DNA from: Doryteuthis pealeii
Lineage: Eukaryota; Mollusca; Cephalopoda; Myopsida; Loliginidae
Assembly (NCBI GenBank): GCA_023376005.1
Contig: CM042142.1
Coordinates: forward strand, 56,063,759 to 56,127,758
Reading direction: 5' to 3'
DNA length: 64,000 nucleotides
Shown here: piece by piece, positions 40,721 to 51,125 of the stretch
How the letters are laid out: each line of letters opens with the position of its first letter
Position numbering within the stretch: position 1 is the stretch's first letter
Translations under genes and position numbers: made by a program
Notes under the pieces: model-generated
Seen by the model: the letters and a program-made list of their open reading frames with translations, nothing else
Told to the model about the DNA's origin: nothing
The model's database searches: none

Positions 40721-40794
40721 TTAAGGATAAAAGACCCCAAAATGATGTTAAAATCCGCGAAAACTTTTTATTCCTCAGTAGTCGGTTGTACTCG

Positions 40795-40935
40795 GGAGTA
40801 GTATGCAATGGTCCTAAGTACGTACCCAGAACTTGTGAGTTCAATCCCTGTGTTGGATACTGCAAAGAAGTTATATACTCTGGTTGAGTTTTACTCCGCT
40901 TAAAAATTGACCATGTGTCACCCTCTGCCATTCAG
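40795..40935 (+). mobile_element. SINE-A-like 3' half
   Basis: GAGTTCAATCCCTGTG is B-box-like, and TTTTACTCCGCTTAAAAATT followed by GACCATGTGTCACCC matches the SINE-A 3' end. Confidence 0.5.
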
Positions 40936-41547
40936 TCTCTGGAAGTAGGAAGAAATGGACAACGAACACCACGTGGTTAGCGTCCTCGTCATTTTAGGAA
41001 AAGTTAGTTCCTCGCTCTCCATCCAAAGCAAGTGTTTGTCTCCTCGCACCCCAGCCATCAAATGAGAAAAAGAAACCGAATCACGAAATCCGTTATATAT
41101 TGCTGTCCGACTATACTAGTTTTACACTGGAAGTGATGTTGAACTCTATCAACTTGTCTTTCTTTCACCTATTGGCTTATCTATTCGCGCCTCTGTACCT
41201 TTTGCTTACAATATGGGTTTCTTCATCTTTGCTTAGTCGAGCAAAATTCGGTTACGCAACTCATTAGGAGCCAGTAAAGATCTTGATTCAAAAGCAAACA
41301 AAGAGACGTAGTAGCAAGCAGGTCACAGGATTGGACATTTGTATTTTCAACCAATCAGGGATAAGCTGTGATCAGTTTTTAAAAACATTATCTATGGGGG
41401 AGGCTTCATCAGATAAAAGGCGACCCAAAACCCTTGTACGTAGATTAGCAACATTTAACACATTTCTCTTGTGACTGTCAGAAAACAAAGATAAAAAGTA
41501 AAAGTCGATTTAGTTGATCTCAGAGTAGAAGTTATGTATATGACGCC

Positions 41548-41549
<2 letters not shown>
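40936..41549. other. Unassigned DNA
   Basis: Nothing recognised. Composition is more balanced than the surroundings. Confidence 0.45.
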
Positions 41550-41591
<42 letters not shown>

Positions 41592-42169
41592 CTCAGAAAA
41601 ATCTAAATAAATAAATAGGAAGTTGTTGTGATAATAAGCTAACACTTTCTTCCCTGCTGTATCAACATACGCATGAACGCTCCCTTACCTTTTACTGACC
41701 CCTTCAGCTTCCCTCGACTCGTACTAATTGCTCGCTTCTGTTTCCCCCCCCCCTGTAATAGCGACCCGAAATAAAATAAACAATGCGTTTTAACCCTTTG
41801 ACTCTCTTTTCCTTAATCCACTGTAATAAGAAATGACGCAAACTGAATATCTTGATAAAAAAAAAGAAAATAATTTTCTAAATTTTTTTCTTACAAAATA
41901 ACCCTCTTTATGAATAAACTAGAAGCAGCTATTCATTGTCGTCTGGGTAGAAAGAAACTGCGTGTGTTTGTGTGTGTGTGTGTATAGGTACCTAGTATAT
42001 TAATTTATTTTCTTTTGAAATTCACAAATGCTGGACATTAAATAGAATTTCAATGCTATTTATATGTATATTTCAATTTTTGAATATCTTCGAATATAAA
42101 TAGAATCTTCATAGTATTTGCACACCACAGAAACCGGTGATATTTAATGTGTGTGTATAATATATATAT
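41550..42169. other. (TA)n and unassigned AT-rich DNA
   Basis: (TA)n at 41550-41591 and (GT)n near 41962-41984. Otherwise nothing recognised. Confidence 0.5.
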
Positions 42170-42328
42170 ATAAAAAAGGAAGGTCCGCAAAATGTATTTT
42201 GTTCTCAGAAAAAATTTTTTTTTTTAATTCTTTAAAAAAAAAATAAAAATAAAAATAAAAATTTAAAAAATTTTTCTGAAAATTTTTTTCTGAGAACAAA
42301 ATACATTTTGCGGACCTTCCTTTTTTAT
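42170..42328. mobile_element. Near-perfect palindromic MITE, ~48-bp arms
   Basis: The left arm is ATAAAAAAGGAAGGTCCGC...TTGTTCTCAG and the right arm (about 42280-42328) is its exact reverse complement ending GCGGACCTTCCTTTTTTAT. The A/T-only centre also folds. TA precedes the left end within (TA)n. Confidence 0.8.
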
Positions 42329-42366
42329 AAAATATTGAATTTTCTCCCGTTGGAACCAGAAACAAC

Positions 42367-42371
<5 letters not shown>

Positions 42372-42414
<43 letters not shown>

Positions 42415-42415
42415 C
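42372..42415. repeat. (TA)n microsatellite
   Basis: TA run with one interruption. Confidence 0.96.
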
Positions 42416-42624
42416 TTTGTCCTTAATTGTTTTATTCTCGTAGTCTTTTTTAAATTTTATTTTATTTTTATCTAATCCCCATAGTTTCATCTGGACATAC
42501 ATACATATATACCAACTGCCCTTTATATATATATATAATGTATGTATAGATAGATGTTTCCACGAATGAATTTTATTGAAATTAGATAAATAGCTGATTT
42601 TTTGTCGTTTTTTTAATCTAAGTG

Positions 42625-42815
42625 TAAATGTTGGAGTGGTACTACCTGTTAGGATCTCATCTAAGAGTTAAATAGATCCCAAAATGAGTATAAAAATGTG
42701 CTTAAAATAGTTTGAATAAAATAAATACCCAATAAGAATGAATAAAATAAAATGTTTTCGGCATAAAATAACCCAACAAGGGTTGACGTGTCGTAAAATC
42801 CAACCAACCTACCAA
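42625..42815 (+). mobile_element. Retroposon C 3' part
   Basis: GGAGTGGTACTACCTGTTAGG to the tail TAACCCAACAAGGGTTGACG and CCAACCAACC. Confidence 0.75.
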
Positions 42816-43245
42816 CAAACAAACGTTTTGTTATGATGGTAGATTGTATAGCAAATTAGCCCAACAAATGACTAACAAACTGTAGCTTAATATTGTAACA
42901 GAGGAATATTTCTGATTAACTGTGAATGTGGAATTAACAAGAGTAAGAAACAGGAAATACATGAACACAACTTGGAATTTCAAGTAACACTGTATTGTTA
43001 CATTTATACACATAAGAAATGACACTAATAATAATTGTTGTTGCAACCGATAGTATTGTCTGCGGGAAATATCAATCATATAAACATAAGGAATACAAGT
43101 CCTTGGCAGGTTATCGTACTTTTCTATCTCTGCTAAATTATTGGGAGCGACGATTTTTACGTCAGACTTCAAGAAACGCTGGTTCAAAGAGAGTAAGATT
43201 TCTAATCTTCAATTTCTGCCGCCAAAAATTGTGAGCCTGTGATTG
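42816..43245. other. Unassigned DNA
   Basis: A minus-strand frame at 42831-43187 (118 codons, hydrophobic middle) has no recognisable motif. I do not call it a gene. Confidence 0.4.
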
Positions 43246-43369
43246 GCTGGTTTGAAAAGGGGTGCGTCGACCACCTACCTTAGATATATTTTTTTATATA
43301 ACTCTTATAAAAGCTTAATTCTGAAATGAATTATAAATAAAATAAAACCAATAACGAAAGATTTTTAAA

Positions 43370-43465
43370 ATATTTATATACCCAACAAGAATAGAATAAA
43401 ACAAAAACTCTTCGGCATAAAATAACTTAAGGGTTGACATGTTGTAACATCCAACCAACCTGCCT
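43370..43465 (+). mobile_element. Retroposon C 3' end
   Basis: CCCAACAAGAATAGAATAAA to the stem-loop tail TAACTTAAGGGTTGACATG and CCAACCAACC. Confidence 0.65.
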
Positions 43466-43514
43466 TGAAATTCAGCATTTACAAATTAGGGGATTCAAGC
43501 TGCAAAATATAGTG

Positions 43515-44092
43515 GTTAAGGCCCTGTCGGTTGGGGCTTTAGAATACACCGACTGCGCCTCTCCAGAGGGGTAAGACTCACCCAATGGGGCCACTTGTAG
43601 GCCGTGGATGGCGACATGTGATGCTTATGGACAGAACCCTGGTAGCTGAGCAGTCCATGACATACAACACTCCACTTTGGCTTTTACTTAGGCTAGATGG
43701 GCGGTTGGACAGGCCCCTCTGATCACTCAGCTGGTCACGCCAAGCCCTAGCACCTGTATGTCCAAACCCTATTGCCCTTATAGCAACCGTCAACCCTTTT
43801 TATCATACATATGCTAGAAGGCGGTGACAGAGGGTCTTATTGTCCTGGGTATGACGTTAAACTCTTCTAGTTCTAGAGTTTTGGGGAACGTGGGGCACCC
43901 TTTCATCACCATTGCTCCCAGGTCCGCTCTGATCCGGAGTGGTAGTACCAGTTAGGGTCCCATCTGTGGATTAAATAGAAAACATGTGTTTAAAAAATTG
44001 AGTAACTATCAAGAATGAATAAAACAAAAACGTCTTTGGTATAAAATAACCCAATGGGTTGATATACCGTAAAACCCAACCAACCAACATAA
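43515..44092 (+). mobile_element. Retroposon C, near full length
   Basis: From GCCCTGTCGGTTGGGGC through all C blocks to the tail ATACCGTAAAACCCAACC. Slight internal deletion near 43870. Confidence 0.8.
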
Positions 44093-44204
44093 GTTTTATA
44101 ATTCATTTCAGAATTAAGCTTTTATAAGAGTTATATAAAAAAATATATCTAAGTAGGTGGGTTATCCCTCTTGGTCGACGCACCCCTTTTTCAACATCAG
44201 GAAG

Positions 44205-44734
44205 CATTATAATTTTATGAGGTACGCAAATTTAACAATTTAGGGGGACAGAGCGCAGTCGGGTCGAGCGCTGCCATTGCCTCAGAGACGTTCAAGAATA
44301 TTTAGCAAGTAAAGATTATAAACTACTTGCTAACCAATTTAGTATTCACGAAGCCACAAATGGCTAAATAGTTTCTCAATTGGAAGCTAAAAGGGAACGA
44401 CAGTAAACAAAAACATACAGAGAACTGGGTCTCCCCTCACCAAATCTGTCGGTGGAGCTGTCTGGAGGATCGTAAGAAAAGGTGGGAAAACATCCTTTCA
44501 TTACTCGGAGGGAATTGGTTAACGACGGCAGCGTATTCAGATAACGCGAACTGCGGTTTCTCAGATCTGGCAATCTTCCATTGTTGATGAAAAAGTATGG
44601 CCATGGCTTGCTGAGAAAAAAAAATAGCTAGAGACAGCAAATATTTTAGCTACATATTTTGGTTGGATCAGACTACCCCCCAACCCCAAAAAAAAATTTT
44701 ACACAAATAGTTTAATATGTAAAAAGTATAAATC
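44205..44734. other. Unassigned DNA
   Basis: Two overlapping minus-strand frames at 44376-44640 lack recognisable motifs. Confidence 0.4.
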
Positions 44735-45420
44735 TTGAGCAAGCTGCTTTTTGTAGATTTTTCCAAGGCATTTGACTCCATACACAGAGGGAAAATGGAG
44801 CAAATACTACAAGCATACCGCATCCCCAAAGAATAAGATATCGCTATAATGATGCTATACAAAAACACTACAGCAATGGTACGCTCAACTGATGGCGACA
44901 TATTTCTTTTACATAGTCGCTGTAGTCCTACAAGGATATACGCTAGCACCGTAATATATATATGCCTAGACAATGTACTGCGAACACCATTCGATCTCAT
45001 AAAAGGCCTCACACTAAAAAAGTCAAGAAGCTGGCGATACTCCGCAGAGACTATTACGGACGTGGACTACGCAGATGATTTGTCACTTCTTGCAAATACG
45101 CCTGCACTGATCGAATCCCTGTTACATAGCCTGAAAAGATCCACGGAACATCAGCCTCTGTGAACTCAGATAAAACCGAGTTCATGAGTTTTAAAAAGAG
45201 AGGATTCACCTCCACACTCAACGGTAAGCCTCTAAAGTCGGTAAAACAATTCCCAGAACTAGGTAGTAATATCTCATCCACAGAAAACTGTTAATGCACG
45301 TATAAGAAAGACATGGTCTGCTATAAACAGATTATCAGTCATATGGCAAATCCGATCCCACTGACAAGTGAAAGCGATAATTCTTAATCGTAGTTGTATC
45401 AGAGCTACTGTTTGGGCACA
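44735..45420 (+). pseudogene. RTE-type LINE reverse transcriptase fragment
   Basis: The plus strand encodes LLFVDFSKAFDSIHRGKMEQ (RT motif A with catalytic D). After a stop and frameshifts comes ITDVDYADDLSLLANTP (motif C, YADD). ARIRKTWSAINRLSVIW comes from the block after the catalytic core. It matches the family at 15085, 52295 and 63436. Both ends are missing and it runs into (CA)n/(TA)n at 45419. Confidence 0.82.
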
Positions 45421-45440
45421 CACACGCACACACATATATA

Positions 45441-45486
<46 letters not shown>
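45419..45486. repeat. (CA)n(TG)n(TA)n microsatellite
   Basis: Compound dinucleotide run. Confidence 0.97.
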
Positions 45487-45489
<3 letters not shown>

Positions 45490-45769
45490 GAGTCTGGTCA
45501 AGCAACTAATAGTTACGCTTACTAGGTCATCAAGCCAAGAATCTAACTAAAAAGACTTGGAGCAACACTACTTTTATCACTAAAACTAGTCCCTCCGTGG
45601 TCTTAAAAATTAGCATAAAAAAATAAAAATAAACTTTTTAAACATTTTATTTTATTCCTATCCTATCTTCCACCCCAACTCTCCGACCAATTTCAATTTC
45701 TCGCAATCATATTCTATCACTACTGAGTATATATATATATAATATATATATAAATAAAATGAGAGTACA
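45487..45769. other. Unassigned; short (TA)n
   Basis: Short TA tracts at 45727-45752. Nothing else recognised. Confidence 0.5.
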
Positions 45770-46000
45770 CACACAGTTTGTTTGGGATGGCGATAGCCGA
45801 CAATCTTTAGGAGAATATGTGCTTAATTGAAGTCATACCTAATTTGAAAATTAATTAGTTGATAATTAATGAATTAGGCGAGTACATCTGTTCAAATGTA
45901 AGGCGTAAACAAATCGAGAAAAAGTCGATCTCTGTATGTACATTTCAGCATATTATGCTTCATCAGCAGAGTTGCGTATATGCAGTTATATATGAATTTC
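45770..46000 (-). mobile_element. SINE-E with hammerhead
   Basis: Minus-strand E: 3' part (AGGAGAATATGTGCTTAATT), body (TTCAAATGTAAGGCG), then the hammerhead at 45930-45971. The tRNA-like head is not preserved beyond 46000. Confidence 0.68.
45930..45971 (-). ncRNA. Type I hammerhead ribozyme motif (copy 3)
   Basis: Minus strand: CTCTG, CTGATGA, stem II AGCATAATATGCT, GAAA, palindromic ATGTACAT, cleavage base A, CAGAG. Stem I (CTCTG/CAGAG) pairs perfectly over five bases. Stem II sequence differs from copies 1 and 2 but remains paired. This is the best-formed SINE-E ribozyme here. Confidence 0.72.
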
Positions 46001-46359
46001 TGTATTGTGAAAATAGATGATACGATGAAATTAATCAATCTAACTTGTATATCATTGGAAAATGATAGAAAAAGGAATAAAATTTTATCATAAAACAGTT
46101 GCTGCAGAGAACATCCGACCTCAAAGACAAGGATGACCCAAAAGGACTTGTTGTTGAGGTGTTTGGGCCCAAAAGGCACTTAAGGTCTCCTCCTGTTGTG
46201 ATGCAAGTCAGTAGCATGGCTGACTAACCTACATCAACAAAGAATGAATTATTCAACCAAAAAGGCACTCGGCTTAGATACAGGTCAGCAGCCACTGACG
46301 GAGGAATTCTGATTTACCTTTTCAGTTTCTCTGTGTGTGCCAGAGCATGCATGCACACG

Positions 46360-46361
<2 letters not shown>

Positions 46362-46402
<41 letters not shown>
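46362..46402. repeat. (TA)n microsatellite
   Basis: Uninterrupted TA run. Confidence 0.97.
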
Positions 46403-46404
<2 letters not shown>

Positions 46405-46596
46405 GTTATGATACACGCCCGTGTAAGCATGTGCCTTGCAGTATAAGCAAAAAAAAAAGGAAGAAACAGGGAGTGAGATGTGCAAGGTAGGAGCTCTGAA
46501 TAAAATTGCAGAGAAAGAAAAACAAGAGGAAAGATTGAAACAATGTGATTCTGAGAATTATGCTGGTACACTTTGGGATTTTTTGTTTCTTCTTCC

Positions 46597-46830
46597 TTTC
46601 ATCTCATTTTCATGGAGATTATATAACTGTCTATCTGTAACCAAAACTACGTTACTACTTTCTTAGTTATTTAAGTTATATTCTTCAACGATTATGATAT
46701 ATTCATTTTTTAATCTCAACATCTTTTTTTAATTTTTTATTAACGATGTCACTATTAATGACTAGCTGTGTTAAATTTGACGCAAAACTCGTTGAGAAAA
46801 GTTAAAAGGATAAATAACTACAAACGAAAT
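46597..46830 (+). mobile_element. Helitron-like 5' portion
   Basis: CATGGAGATTATATAACTG, CTTAGTTATTTAAGTTATATT and AACATCTTTTTTTAATTT align with the 5' third of the 26363-26858 element. The 3' hairpin end is absent. Confidence 0.5.
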
Positions 46831-46877
46831 ATTCCTATTTGTCTTATCACTTTTGTTCATTTCTCTCATACAAAAAG

Positions 46878-47445
46878 GAGGCGGGGTATCAACCGGACGA
46901 AGGAGTCTATTCTCTTTTCCCTTGTACTTGACCAGGGATATAGTTTTGCGTCTGAAGTTGGAGCGCCACGCTTACCACCATCTCCCCACTTTACTGCACT
47001 GATCCAAGATATGTTACTCGTGCGATAAGCCCCAACCCCTTTTTATCATATGGGTGCTAGAAGGCGGTGGCTGCGGGTCTACATGTCCTGGGAATGACGT
47101 TAAACTCTATCTGATTGTGAGGATCCAGTTTTGTAGGTTTGGGGAATGTGGAGCACCCCTTCATCACCATTGCTCCCTGGTCCATTCTGACCCGGAGTGG
47201 TAGTACCTGTTAGGGTCCCATCTATGGGTTAAATAGAAAAATGTATTTATAAAAAAATGTATTATCCATTAAGAATTGATTTATTTCAAAACTTTATCGG
47301 CATTAAATGACCCACTGAGGTTAATATGCCGTAAAACAAAACAAAAAAACAAACAAACAATCGTGCGATAAGTTGTGGGGAGGGCAGTATCGAACCTGGA
47401 ACGTTGCAGTTGCCTAGTCGAGTGCTCTACCGACTGAGCTAAAAT
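46878..47445 (-). mobile_element. SINE-B split by a C insertion
   Basis: On the minus strand TAGCTCAGTCGGTAGAGC (A box) and CAGGTTCGATACTGCC (B box) lie at about 47385-47445 and the body continues to 46878 past the C insertion. The head resembles tRNAs of the GCTCAGTCGGTAGAGC type but cannot form a full cloverleaf. This is the copy that best shows the SINE-B promoter. Confidence 0.82.
47030..47360 (+). mobile_element. Retroposon C with 12-bp target duplication
   Basis: 5'-truncated C flanked by exact TCGTGCGATAAG on both sides (47018-47029 and 47361-47372). The host SINE-B is continuous once C and one duplicate are removed. It ends with a perfect tail hairpin and (CAAA)n. Confidence 0.92.
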
Positions 47446-47560
47446 ATTTATCGCCAGTTGAAAGGGATAGGATTTCCCAAAATATAAAAAGTCATTTAAC
47501 CTCATGACATTAAGGATCGGTTGATATGCTGTTAAAATCAATCACCGGCTCTTTTCATTT
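47446..47560 (+). mobile_element. Retroposon tail fragment
   Basis: TCATTTAACCTCATGACATT, GGTTGATATGCTGTTAAAAT and CAATC are a diverged member of the stem-loop tail group. Confidence 0.4.
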
Positions 47561-47754
47561 GACCATGATCTGTTGGACAAAGATACAAACTTCTTTTTTT
47601 TTTAAAGAATCAATTATGTTTCGATATTTTTACCAATATCGTGTTCACTACTGACACTAGTATGGCACAATTAAAATCTTGGGGGCACTCAGTGAGCATC
47701 AAACTCCCATCACAGAAACAGTTTTCAAGATTAGCTTGCTAAACACTTCTCCAT

Positions 47755-48040
47755 GAGCATCCTGGGTATGACGTTAAACTGAATCTAATGGTGAAGTTTC
47801 AATTTTGAAGCTCTAGGGAGTGTGGAGTACACCTTCACCGCTATTACTCCCAGCTCCACTCTGACCCGAAGTGGTAGTATCTGTTAGGATCCTATCTATA
47901 GGTTAGATAAAAAAATGTGTTAAAAGAATTGAATTTTAAAAAAAATTGAATATCCATTAAGCATGAATAGAACAAAATGTCTTCGGCATAAAATAACCCA
48001 ACATGGGTTGACATGCCGTAAAATCCAACCAACCGAACCA
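47755..48040 (+). mobile_element. Retroposon C, 5'-truncated
   Basis: ATCCTGGGTATGACGTTAAAC to the tail at 47984-48017, where CGGCAT/ATGCCG and AACCCA/TGGGTT both pair perfectly, then CCAACCAACC. Confidence 0.8.
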
Positions 48041-48567
48041 GACTGCTCCATGAGAAGATATTTCACAAATTAATTTCTTTACTTAAATTGTAATGGATTA
48101 TAGCTTAAGAATATCTATTTAAAAATGCTTGACGGCATTCATGATAATCTTTTTTTTAAATCCCTAGATAATAAAATGAAATCAATAATTTTATTTTGAA
48201 GATGAAGAAGTTAAAAAATGTCAGAATTGATTGCGTGTTTAACATTTGGAATTTGATCTGTTTCTCAGCAAATTTAGACAAAGAACATTTTCATCAAATC
48301 TTCATCTGATCATCTGCTTTACCAAAAATGTTTTACCATTCTTCGCAGAATAAAAATGCTAATTGGAATCTTCTTAGAGAATCTCAATTAAAAGGCATGA
48401 ACATTTTCCTTTAAAAGATACATAAAATAACGATGAAAAACTAGAAAAAAAAAGAAAATTATTTATTAGATAACAAGAAAAAAAAAAAAAAAAGTCCCTG
48501 TATAGTAAATGTCATATTAATCTGTTTTTTTGTCTGTCAATACTGACAATGGCGATAACAGCGATCA
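48041..48567. other. Unassigned AT-rich DNA
   Basis: Nothing recognised. A-rich near 48460-48494. Confidence 0.5.
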
Positions 48568-48817
48568 TGTTTCCTCGAAAATAAGACAGGGCTTATATTA
48601 ATTTTCACTCTGAAATATAACACTCGGGCCTTTTTGGCGATGGATGTCGAGTGTTTGCGCCACATGATTTGATTGTTAAAAATGCTTATTTCTTTCGTCT
48701 GTCTGCTGCTCAACTAGGGCTTATTTTAAGGGGGGGGGGTTATATCAAAATCAACCTGAAAAATCACGCAAGGTTTTATTTTGAGAGGATATGTCTTATT
48801 TTCAAGGAAACACGGTA
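48568..48817. mobile_element. MITE with GTTTCCTYGAAAATAAGACA ends
   Basis: The left end GTTTCCTCGAAAATAAGACA is mirrored at the right by TGTCTTATTTTCAAGGAAAC. The interior repeats the same module (CAGGGCTTATATTAATTTT, GGGCTTATTTTAAGGGG). Such AAAATAAGAC elements are familiar in many animals. I believe they are hAT-type, but the class is inferred. Confidence 0.65.
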
Positions 48818-49009
48818 TTGTATGTTCAAATTTAAGTCACTTGCACATTTTTCAGTTGATCACCGTTCTAACCCAGTCATGCTTGCTCTTGCACTCCTTT
48901 TGGACCAGTTTGCTATTGTTTATTATGTTATTTACCGTTTCGTCTCTCCACATAGTTTACACTCGCTATTCTCCTCTGTTTAGCTTTTAACAATCAGTTA
49001 TTTATAAAA

Positions 49010-49080
49010 GAGTGGCCTTTTGTCGGTAACAACCGGACAGCGAAGAAGTCTATCCCCTTTTCGCTAGGAAACATGGTATT
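49010..49080 (-). mobile_element. SINE-B fragment
   Basis: AGAGTGGCCTTTTGTCGG and AGTCTATCCCCTTTTCGCTAG are the 3' end of SINE-B. Confidence 0.65.
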
Positions 49081-49149
49081 TACTGTTACTGGGTGGTCAT
49101 GGGGAAGAGGTTTGTCCAAGCGCTTAAGCCACTCTCTTCAATTGCCCGT

Positions 49150-49500
49150 TCAACAGAACTTATCCCCTGTGGAACTCTAAGAATCCCCTCCCCAAAAAGG
49201 GGTTTACTGGGTATGACACTAAACTGCACCCCCTGCTGATGGGTTAAACCCTGTCCTTCCCCCCAAAAAGGGTGAACTGGGTATCACACTAAACTGCATT
49301 TGATGGTAAGGCTCTAGTTCTGAAGCTGTGGAAATTGTGAAAAGTCACCAATTCATTGCCATTACTCCCAGGTCCACTCTGACCTGGAGTGGTAATACCT
49401 TTTAAGGTCCCATCTATGAGTCAAATAGATCTGTTTAAAAATTAATGTTTGTCAAGACCATGTGGAAAAACAAAAAACAAAACTTCTCAAAAGACAACAC
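49150..49500 (+). mobile_element. Retroposon C variant with internal duplication
   Basis: CCCCAAAAAGGG...TTACTGGGTATGACACTAAACTGCA occurs twice (about 49190 and 49262) before the usual C blocks to TATGAGTCAAATAGATCTG. Related to the variant at 25990. Confidence 0.62.
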
Positions 49501-49504
49501 GAAA

Positions 49505-49792
49505 ATGTAACATTTAGGCATAAAATAAACACGGCCCTGCCCATTTTATACGAGGGGGAGCAAGTGTAGCCACGGGGGACTTCTCCACTGGGATCACCCA
49601 ATTTGTTATCTTTCCGGTCCAGAAGCCGAAGTTCATGTACACTAAGTATTCACCCAACTCCTTCGCCTGGATCGGATGTGACACAAGGTAGTAAATATGG
49701 GACACCTACCAAATATCAAACTTACTATTCAGTAGTAATGAATCTGCAAGACTAACGTTGCTAACCATTACCCCCATGATGAGACGCTCTTA
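49505..49792 (-). mobile_element. SINE-J, full length
   Basis: On the minus strand: head GGGGTAATGGTTAGCAACG (A box) and AAGTTTGATATTTGG (B-box-like), then TACCTTGTGTCACATCC, CACTTGCTCCCCCTCG and the end GGGCAGGGCCGTGTTTATTT. A second copy lies inverted at 50815. Confidence 0.65.
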
Positions 49793-49859
49793 ATACTCAA
49801 CCGGTTCGCCACGGATAGGATGGGACACGAGGTTGCAAGTACAGAACATGTAAAAGTCG

Positions 49860-50095
49860 TCGTCGGGGTGGCCTAAAGTCGGTATCAGTCAATCAGCGAG
49901 GGAGTCTATCCCCTTTTCACTAGCGCTAGACCAAGGAGATTGTTTTTGCGTCTGAGGTGGAGCGCCACACCTATTATCAGCTCTTTACCGCACAGATCAC
50001 TGTGCTACTCATACGCTGAGTTGGTGAGGGCCGGTATCGAACTAGGAACCTTGTGATTTCTAGCCGAACGCTCTACCGACTACCGTTAAAATCAA
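49860..50095 (-). mobile_element. SINE-B, full length
   Basis: On the minus strand GGTAGTCGGTAGAGCG (A box) and TAGTTCGATACCGG (B box) head a complete SINE-B reaching GTCGGGGTGGCCTAAAGTCGG. It is followed on the right by AAAATCAATCAATCTGATTG. Confidence 0.8.
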
Positions 50096-50127
50096 TCAAT
50101 CTGATTGAATCAAAACTGTTTTTATAG

Positions 50128-50410
50128 ACAAGGTGTATTCAGAAAGTATCCAGCCATTAATTTTTTTTTAAAAAGTGTAGCCTACCTAGGGCAATGGCAT
50201 CTTAGTCTCCTTCAAAATATTCCCATTGGGATCTCTTGCATATTTATCTCAGTGTCTGTTCCACTTTTCTAAGCAATCTGCAAATTCTCCTTTTGAAAAT
50301 GCCATTGGCTGTCTCTTCATCTTTCCTCATCTTATCCATAGTGATTCAATGGCAATTTTAACGTTGGGGAAAAAACAGAAGTCCTTGGTTTGTCCAATCT
50401 AGATTGTGCT
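50128..50410 (-). pseudogene. mariner-like transposase C-terminal remnant
   Basis: Starts at AAGGTGTATTCAGAAAGTAT, a mariner-like end. Minus-strand translation gives FFPNVKIAIESLW and, after a frameshift, GEFADCLEKWNRH and YARDPNGNIL, resembling the transposase ending (FxxCxxKWxxRWxKCxxxxGxYFE). Related to 1958-2135. Dead. Confidence 0.5.
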
Positions 50411-50814
50411 GGGGCTGAAAGATGAGAAGTAGCTACGATCAATTCAAGATTGATTTAAGGTTGGCCTCTTTAAAGGTTCTTGTCAGATAACCAAAAATTA
50501 AACAGCAATGAGACTGTTCAGTACTTAAGTGACCACTTAGTCACATTTGGTTCAATGGTCAGACTAAATAAGTAAAATAACACAAATTGATTAAAGTGTT
50601 TCTTTTTGTTTGTTTATTTTTAAATATGTACACTAAATATGAAATGATTTTAGACACCAGCTCCCCTGAATGTCCTCGTAAGTGGTGGTACAGATTCAAT
50701 TGTTAACCATTTTTTTCGACAATTAGTGAAAAGCCTTGTTATTTACAAAGACTTGTTGAGTCTGACTACAGAACCAACTGAATAGCAATTTCGATCCATG
50801 CTTAGATAACCCAT
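50411..50814. other. Unassigned DNA
   Basis: Nothing recognised. Confidence 0.45.
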
Positions 50815-51005
50815 ACTTGCTACCTTGTGTCACATCCTACCCGAGGCGGACTTGTTGGGTGAATACTTACAGTGTACATGAGCTTCGGCTTCAGTAAGAT
50901 AACATAATTTGCATGATCCTGGAGGGGTCCCCCTTATGCTTCACCTGCAGCCCCGTATAAAAGGGGCTGGGCCGTTTTTATTTTATACCTAGAGATTAGG
51001 GAAAT
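50815..51005 (+). mobile_element. SINE-J body, plus orientation
   Basis: CTACCTTGTGTCACATCCTAC, GTGAATACTTACAGTGTACA and CCCGTATAAAAGGGGCTGGG match J at 49505, without the head. Confidence 0.62.
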
Positions 51006-51054
51006 GCGTTAATTTTTACATTTTCGTGTTATTTTTGCCACAGGGTCTTATCAA

Positions 51055-51125
51055 ATATTAATTTTTAAACATATCTATTTGACCCATAGATGGGACCTTA
51101 ACAGATACTACCACTCCAGATTTTC
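51055..51125 (-). mobile_element. Retroposon C fragment
   Basis: TTTGACCCATAGATGGGACC and ACAGATACTACCACTCC are C in reverse. Confidence 0.65.

Larger units (their letters stand above)
43246..44204. mobile_element. Element with ~90-bp terminal inverted repeats
   Basis: The left end (TTGAAAAGGGGTGCGTCGAC...AATTCTGAAATGAATTATAA, about 43248-43340) recurs inverted at 44098-44204. The right copy has a ~15-bp extra segment. The interior holds only C copies, so the original core was lost or replaced, or the ends are an inverted duplication. No target duplication was seen. Confidence 0.6.

Noticed and set aside
42831..43187. 118-codon minus-strand frame as a gene
   Set aside because: No recognisable domain, AT-driven hydrophobicity, no splice or conservation evidence.
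47385..47445. Possible tRNA gene on the minus strand
   Set aside because: A and B boxes are present but no acceptor stem forms and the sequence continues into SINE-B. It is a SINE head.
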